Below, piece by piece: positions 5,038-6,447 of a DNA stretch of 6,447 bases. Below the pieces are notes generated by a model. That model did no database searches. It was not told the DNA's origin and saw only the letters and a list, made by a program, of their open reading frames with translations. The stretch's first letter is position 1. Every line of letters starts with the position of its first letter. Where the stretch lies: contig JAWOBZ010000053.1 of the NCBI GenBank assembly GCA_046484045.1, forward strand, positions 1 to 6,447. The letters run 5' to 3'. Origin of the DNA: CAZHUM01 sp046484045 (lineage in GTDB: Archaea > Thermoplasmatota > Thermoplasmata > Halarchaeoplasmatales > Halarchaeoplasmataceae). Both the position numbers and the translations under genes were made by a program.

Positions 5038-6294
5038 ATGAGCGAAAAATCGACTGAAAATCTACAAGAAGGGGATCGGATAAGGGTTACTAAAGAGGGT
5101 AAGTCATACACGGGTGTATTGATGCCCCATCACAGGTTCAGCGGAGATGATATCGTCACAATCAAACTTGACAACGGTTATAATATCGGTTTGAAGGTTG
5201 AGGAAGGTGATGAGCTTGAAGTGATCGAAAAGGGTGATAAGATAAGCCGTCAGTCCCCGGATAGTTTTTCGCTGGACGAAAGCAAACCCAAGATCGCTAT
5301 CTTGGGGACCGGGGGAACGATCGCCAGCTACGTTGAGTACAAAACCGGTGCGGTTTACCCTGCTCAGAGCGCAGAGGATATGCTTCTGTCTAATCCTGAG
5401 ATCGCTGAAAGGTGCTATCCCACCATGGAAGTGATACTGAGTAAATTCAGCGAGGACCTGGAACCGGAAGACTGGGTAGATATAGCAGATAAAGTTGTCG
5501 AGAAATTCGAAGATGGTGCGGAAGGTGTTGTGATAGCTCACGGAACAGATACGATGGGATACACGTCTGCAGCACTATCTGTTCTGCTGGAGAATCTGGA
5601 CAAACCGGTAGTTCTAGTCGGATCACAGAGGTCAAGCGATAGACCTTCATCGGATGCTCATCTCAATCTGCTGGGTGCCATCGAGGTAGCTAAATCCGGT
5701 AAGGGCGGAGTTTACGTCGTGATGCACGGATCCATGGACGACGACAGGTGCTCGATACACCTGGGCACCAAAGTAAGAAAGATGCACACCAGTCGGAGGG
5801 ACGCATTCAAATCTATCAACAAAGAACCCGTGGGGTGGGTGGAACCAGAGAGCGGCGATATAAACTTAGATATAGATGAATCAAACACGGATCATAAAGT
5901 AAAAAGGAGAGGGGATATCAACCCCAACGTGGGGATCATATACGCACATCCAGGCCTAAACCCAGAAGACATAGAAAGGCTGAATGAAAAGGACGGTTTA
6001 GTTATTGCCGGAACGGGGCTGGGTCACATCAATTCGAAGTTGGTCGGTACTCTTCAAGAATATATCAATGGAGGTAAACCCGTGGTCATGACCAGCCAGT
6101 GCCTATACGGAACTGTAAATGACTACGTTTATGCAAGCGGAAGAAAACTGATCGAGATCGGTGTTATTCCCGGAGGTGACATGCTTCCAGAGACCGCTTT
6201 GGTCAAGCTTATGTGGGCTCTGACTATGGACGACGTAGAAGAGATTATGACCACCAACACAGCAGGCGAGCTGACAGACAGGAGGGTAAGGTGA
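5038..6294 (+). CDS. gatD: Glu-tRNA(Gln) amidotransferase subunit D
   Basis: GatD is the glutaminase-like subunit of the archaeal GatDE complex. It releases ammonia from an amide donor and passes it to GatE, which converts Glu-tRNA(Gln) to Gln-tRNA(Gln). The 418 residues match the family length. Residues ~10-65 form the small GatD-specific N-terminal beta domain (EGDRIRVTKEGKSYTGVLMP). Residues ~84-418 are the L-asparaginase-type domain. The four catalytic residues are in place: Thr94 in GTGGTIAS, Thr170 and Asp171 in HGTDTM, and Lys248 in RKMHTSRRDAF. The Thr-to-Thr spacing is the same 76 residues as in the characterised methanogen enzyme. Further family motifs are GSQRSSDRPSSDAHLN (195-210) and GDMLPETALVKLMWAL (380-395). 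The ATG at 5038 has a weak ribosome binding site but ideal TATA spacing. The stop lies 4 bp before gatE, so the two subunits are co-expressed. No anomalies seen. Confidence 0.97.
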   Translation: MSEKSTENLQEGDRIRVTKEGKSYTGVLMPHHRFSGDDIVTIKLDNGYNIGLKVEEGDELEVIEKGDKISRQSPDSFSLDESKPKIAILGTGGTIASYVEYKTGAVYPAQSAEDMLLSNPEIAERCYPTMEVILSKFSEDLEPEDWVDIADKVVEKFEDGAEGVVIAHGTDTMGYTSAALSVLLENLDKPVVLVGSQRSSDRPSSDAHLNLLGAIEVAKSGKGGVYVVMHGSMDDDRCSIHLGTKVRKMHTSRRDAFKSINKEPVGWVEPESGDINLDIDESNTDHKVKRRGDINPNVGIIYAHPGLNPEDIERLNEKDGLVIAGTGLGHINSKLVGTLQEYINGGKPVVMTSQCLYGTVNDYVYASGRKLIEIGVIPGGDMLPETALVKLMWALTMDDVEEIMTTNTAGELTDRRVR

Positions 6295-6298
6295 GACC

Positions 6299-6447
6299 AT
6301 GGGATACGACTACGACGAACTTGGTCTGAAGGTCGGACTCGAGATACATCAACAGCTGGATACGAAGAAATTGTTCTGCGACTGCCCATCGGAGATGGTG
6401 GATGAAGTCGGTGACGAATTCCTTAGAAGTCTTAAACCCACTGCCAG
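6299..6447 (+). CDS. gatE: Glu-tRNA(Gln) amidotransferase subunit E (5' part)
   Basis: The first 49 codons and two bases are present; the gene continues beyond the window (family proteins are about 620 residues). The protein opens MGYDYDELGLKVGLEIHQQL, containing the GLEIHxQL signature at 13-20 shared by GatB and GatE, the kinase/transamidase subunits that bind tRNA(Gln) and phosphorylate the attached glutamate. KLFCDCP at 24-30 is the usual following segment, and Cys27 and Cys29 fit the GatB/GatE N-terminal pattern. The ATG is preceded by GGTGA at 6290-6294, which overlaps the gatD stop codon, so translation is probably coupled to gatD. GatE is distinguished from bacterial GatB here by the gatD neighbour; the AspRS-like insertion that marks GatE lies outside the window. 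Confidence 0.95.
   Translation, partial: MGYDYDELGLKVGLEIHQQLDTKKLFCDCPSEMVDEVGDEFLRSLKPTA

Noticed and set aside
5104..5541. 145-codon minus-strand ORF inside gatD
   Set aside because: It overlaps the conserved asparaginase-type core of gatD on the opposite strand, without promoter or ribosome binding site; a shadow ORF.
1..6447. CRISPR array, toxin-antitoxin pair or transposase
   Set aside because: No regularly spaced repeats, no small toxin/antitoxin-like gene pair and no transposase or integrase motif were found on either strand.

Overview
The window is archaeal chromosomal DNA. The strongest evidence is the gatD-gatE pair at the right end: the GatDE Glu-tRNA(Gln) amidotransferase is known only from Archaea. 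A tRNA gene without an encoded CCA, TATA-box promoters and GGTGA/GGAGG ribosome binding sites agree with this. The coding regions are moderately AT-rich and most encoded proteins are acidic. The secreted protein on the left carries GWN[LM]V / GxGYWLY modules of the kind I associate with Thermoplasmata-like Euryarchaeota, but I would not name a genus. The acidity could mean a salt-adapted host; that is inference.

Left part (1-284): an intact tRNA-Arg(GCG) gene at 77-150, followed by a 111-nt spacer with three possible hairpins. The spacer ends in an exact 17-bp copy of the tRNA 3' end (134-150 repeated at 262-278). This is the layout left by tRNA-targeting integrases, but the enclosed segment is far too small to carry an integrase. 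It is therefore a scar, a decayed element, or a minimal element moved in trans.

Centre-left (285-2403): a 651-residue secreted protein on the minus strand. It has a signal peptide, a beta-propeller-like region with two Asp-box motifs, an Ig/FN3-like domain and two tandem GWN-type modules. Its stop lies 6 bp beyond the att-like repeat. A 163-bp divergent intergenic region holds promoters for it and for the next operon.

Centre (2404-3836): two adjacent, co-directional, paralogous acidic proteins (234 and 237 residues). Each has a central domain resembling the YbjN / type III secretion chaperone fold and a small helical C-terminal domain. Their function is unknown, and they are the most obscure genes here.

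Right part (3845-6447): an M29-family metallo-aminopeptidase on the minus strand, convergent with the paralog pair and separated from it by 8 bp. It is divergent from gatD, with a 122-bp shared promoter region. Complete gatD is followed 4 bp later by the start of gatE, which runs off the window. GatD and GatE together convert Glu-tRNA(Gln) to Gln-tRNA(Gln), which implies that the organism makes Gln-tRNA by the indirect route.
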